Of a DNA stretch of 64,000 nt, positions 63,459 through 64,000 are shown piece by piece. A model generated the notes under the pieces. That model searched no databases, was not told the DNA's origin, and saw only the letters and a program-made list of their open reading frames with translations. Source of the stretch: Mesorhizobium sp. (GTDB lineage Bacteria; Pseudomonadota; Alphaproteobacteria; Rhizobiales; Rhizobiaceae); contig NZ_JAMLIG010000001.1 of the NCBI RefSeq assembly GCF_023954305.1, forward strand, positions 434,001 through 498,000, given 5' to 3'. The position numbers and the translations under genes were made by a program. Within the stretch, counting starts at the first letter, position 1. Every line of letters starts with the position of its first letter.

Positions 63459-64000
63459 AGAGAACAAAGCCGATCGGAATCGAGCTGTTCGCTGGCTGCG
63501 GCGGGCTTTCCACCGGGTTTCTTGATGCTGGCCTTAATGTGGCAGCCGGATTCGAGCTCGATGCTCGGGCCGTGGACGCATATAACTACAACCACGACTA
63601 TCGAGGCAGCAGGGGATTCATCGCCGATCTCAACGTCGCAACAGGAAGCGAACTGCTTCGGCTAGCGAACTTGAAGACCGTCGATTTCGTCGTTGGCGGG
63701 CCTCCCTGTCAGCCGTTTTCGATCGCTGGCAAGAGGCAGGGCAAGCGAGACATTCGGGCCGATCTGATCGGGCATTTCATTAGGATTGTGGACGAGCTTC
63801 GGCCGTTGGCGTTCATGCTCGAAAATGTGCCTAATCTCGCGGCGATCTCAGCCGGAGAATTTCTCGACGAGGTCAAGGCCGAGTTGCGAGGGCTGGATTA
63901 TGCTGTCGACCACTGCGTCGTGTCGGCTGCCGACTTCGGTGTACCGCAGAATCGGAAGCGTCTTGTCGTCCTAGGCATGAGGGACCGAAACGCGGTTCGC
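63455..64000 (+). CDS. DNA (cytosine-5-)-methyltransferase, 3' end beyond the window
   Basis: 182 codons of a C5 DNA methyltransferase are present. Motifs in order are I (ELFAGCGGLSTGF, residues 10-22, SAM binding), IV (GGPPCQPFS with catalytic Cys85), VI (ENV with Glu123) and VIII (QNRKRLVVLG). The target-recognition domain and motifs IX-X lie beyond 64000, so the target sequence cannot be guessed. ATG overlaps the upstream stop by four bases. It likely protects host DNA from the upstream gene product. Confidence 0.95.
   Translation, partial: MKRTKPIGIELFAGCGGLSTGFLDAGLNVAAGFELDARAVDAYNYNHDYRGSRGFIADLNVATGSELLRLANLKTVDFVVGGPPCQPFSIAGKRQGKRDIRADLIGHFIRIVDELRPLAFMLENVPNLAAISAGEFLDEVKAELRGLDYAVDHCVVSAADFGVPQNRKRLVVLGMRDRNAVR

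Overview
The window is GC-rich chromosomal DNA of an alphaproteobacterium, most likely a member of the Hyphomicrobiales (Rhizobiales, Phyllobacteriaceae/Rhizobiaceae type). The support is a rhizobial-order glycogen operon, a fructose ABC transporter close to the Sinorhizobium Frc system, a fused CysN/CysC (NodQ-like) sulfate-activation protein, and mirrored palindromic intergenic repeats of the kind common in rhizobia. No rRNA, CRISPR array or complete prophage is visible. One tRNA (Gln, TTG) is present.

Left part (1-17.2 kb) is metabolic core: glgP-glgB-glgC-glgA and the first codons of a probable pgm (glycogen synthesis and breakdown), then frcB-frcC-frcA (sugar uptake) divergent from a ROK repressor and a PfkB sugar kinase, then cysD-cysNC-cysQ (APS/PAPS synthesis and PAP removal).

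From 17.4 to 31.7 kb lies a surface-polysaccharide locus: an O-antigen ligase/polymerase-like protein, a membrane-bound FlaA1/CapD-type nucleotide-sugar dehydratase, two sugar epimerases, an undecaprenyl-phosphate sugar transferase, a two-domain glycosyltransferase, and an AT-richer block holding two methyltransferases and a PAPS-type sulfotransferase, followed by a KpsT/KpsM-type ABC exporter. Next to it sits a complete, compact type II secretion system split into two divergent arms (gspG-gspO-gspD on the minus strand; gspL-M-C/N-K-E-F-H-I-J on the plus strand) with an unknown acidic protein at its end (31.7-43.2 kb). The rmlACBD genes for dTDP-L-rhamnose follow at 43.4-46.8 kb, and a further glycosyltransferase is at 49.2-50.1 kb. 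PAPS synthesis and rhamnose supply probably feed the same sulfated, methylated surface glycan; this is inference.

The right part (46.8-64 kb) is mixed: a pirin-like protein, a solitary DUF2793 phage/GTA-type protein, bioY, an MBL-fold hydrolase, an AT-rich promoter driving a helix-turn-helix/Fic pair (mobile mystery proteins A and B), a DUF1499 membrane protein, a NYN/LabA-like putative nuclease, an acyl-CoA ligase, an omega-aminotransferase, a TetR regulator divergent from a homocysteine S-methyltransferase, several small proteins, and at the right edge a probable type II restriction-modification pair (PD-(D/E)XK-like protein plus a C5-cytosine methyltransferase cut by the window end).
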